Positions 63,737 through 64,000 of a stretch of DNA of 64,000 nucleotides are shown piece by piece; the stretch's first letter is position 1, and each line of letters begins with the position of its first letter. The translations under genes and the position numbers were made by a program. Source of the stretch: Hyperoplus lanceolatus (lineage: Eukaryota > Chordata > Actinopteri > Uranoscopiformes > Ammodytidae). The DNA lies in contig CM049403.1 of the NCBI GenBank assembly GCA_026929865.2, forward strand, positions 5,441,501-5,505,500. Reading direction: 5' to 3'. A model generated the notes under the pieces. It made no database searches. It had not been told where the DNA came from and saw only the letters and a list, made by a program, of their open reading frames with translations.

Positions 63737-64000
63737 GGCAAGGGATCCCAGCACCTGTGTGTGCTGCTCTCGCAAACACCCATTGGATGAGTGTCCACAA
63801 CTAAGCAGGAAGAACCATCACAACAAGATCTCCTTCCTAAAGGAGAAAGGAATCTGCTTTGCCTGCCTGTGTCCTGGACACATGAGCAGGGATTGTGAAA
63901 TACGCCTTACCTGCAACAGTTGTGGTCGTAACCACCCCCCACTATGCTTCATATCAAGAGGGAGACAGAAATCTCAGGCTTGGAACAGGCACAGGGGCCG
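63720..64000 (+). pseudogene. BEL/Pao Gag zinc-knuckle region (continues past the window)
   Basis: Open in a different frame from the Gag core. It contains CVCCSRKHPLDEC, the CCHC knuckle CFACLCPGHMSRDC, and CNSCGRNHPPLC, which are typical nucleic-acid-binding fingers between Gag and protease in this clade. It is still open at 64,000. Confidence 0.8.

Overview
The window looks like teleost fish nuclear DNA. One host gene is recognisable: a GABA-A receptor beta subunit (beta-3-like, gabrb3) on the + strand. Six of its exons are spread from 14.9 to 38.0 kb, running from the exon before the Cys-loop to the stop codon. Exon lengths (221, 83, 138, 153, 245 bp, then a 372-bp terminal coding exon), splice sites and phases all fit. 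The signal-peptide and N-terminal exons are not seen and probably lie upstream. I see no structural RNA gene and no second host gene.

Most of the rest is layered mobile DNA. Upstream of exon 4 (1-14.9 kb) are a dead Tc1 copy, several MITEs and a degenerate LINE of the L2/CR1 kind. Introns 4-8 hold a hairpin MITE, a CpG-rich TAA-flanked element, hAT-type elements and a striking 6.7-kb element at 19,558-26,301. Downstream of the gene (38-64 kb) are a SINE, a Helitron candidate, a hAT element split by a Tc1 element, a long-inverted-repeat element of unknown type, a fold-back Tc1 element, a second dead copy of the first Tc1 family, and the 5' part of a BEL/Pao-type retrotransposon that runs off the end.

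The centrepiece is the 6.7-kb element in intron 6 of the receptor gene. It has matching TIRs and TTAA target duplications. Its - strand carries a splice-consistent, stop-free 700-residue THAP-domain transposase in 11 exons, with Kolobok-like motifs. Its + strand carries a convergent gene resembling the cytoplasmic (ballast) domain of the P2X7 receptor, without a channel. The two coding ends overlap tail-to-tail by 20 bp. The transposase looks potentially active, while the P2X7-like partner looks incomplete.

TTAA-flanked elements are unusually frequent: at least six, probably eight, between 2.8 and 39.4 kb, several with other elements nested inside. This gives a readable relative chronology of insertions. 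Function is asserted only for the receptor and the transposon proteins, and family names for MITEs rest on TIR and target-duplication structure seen by eye.
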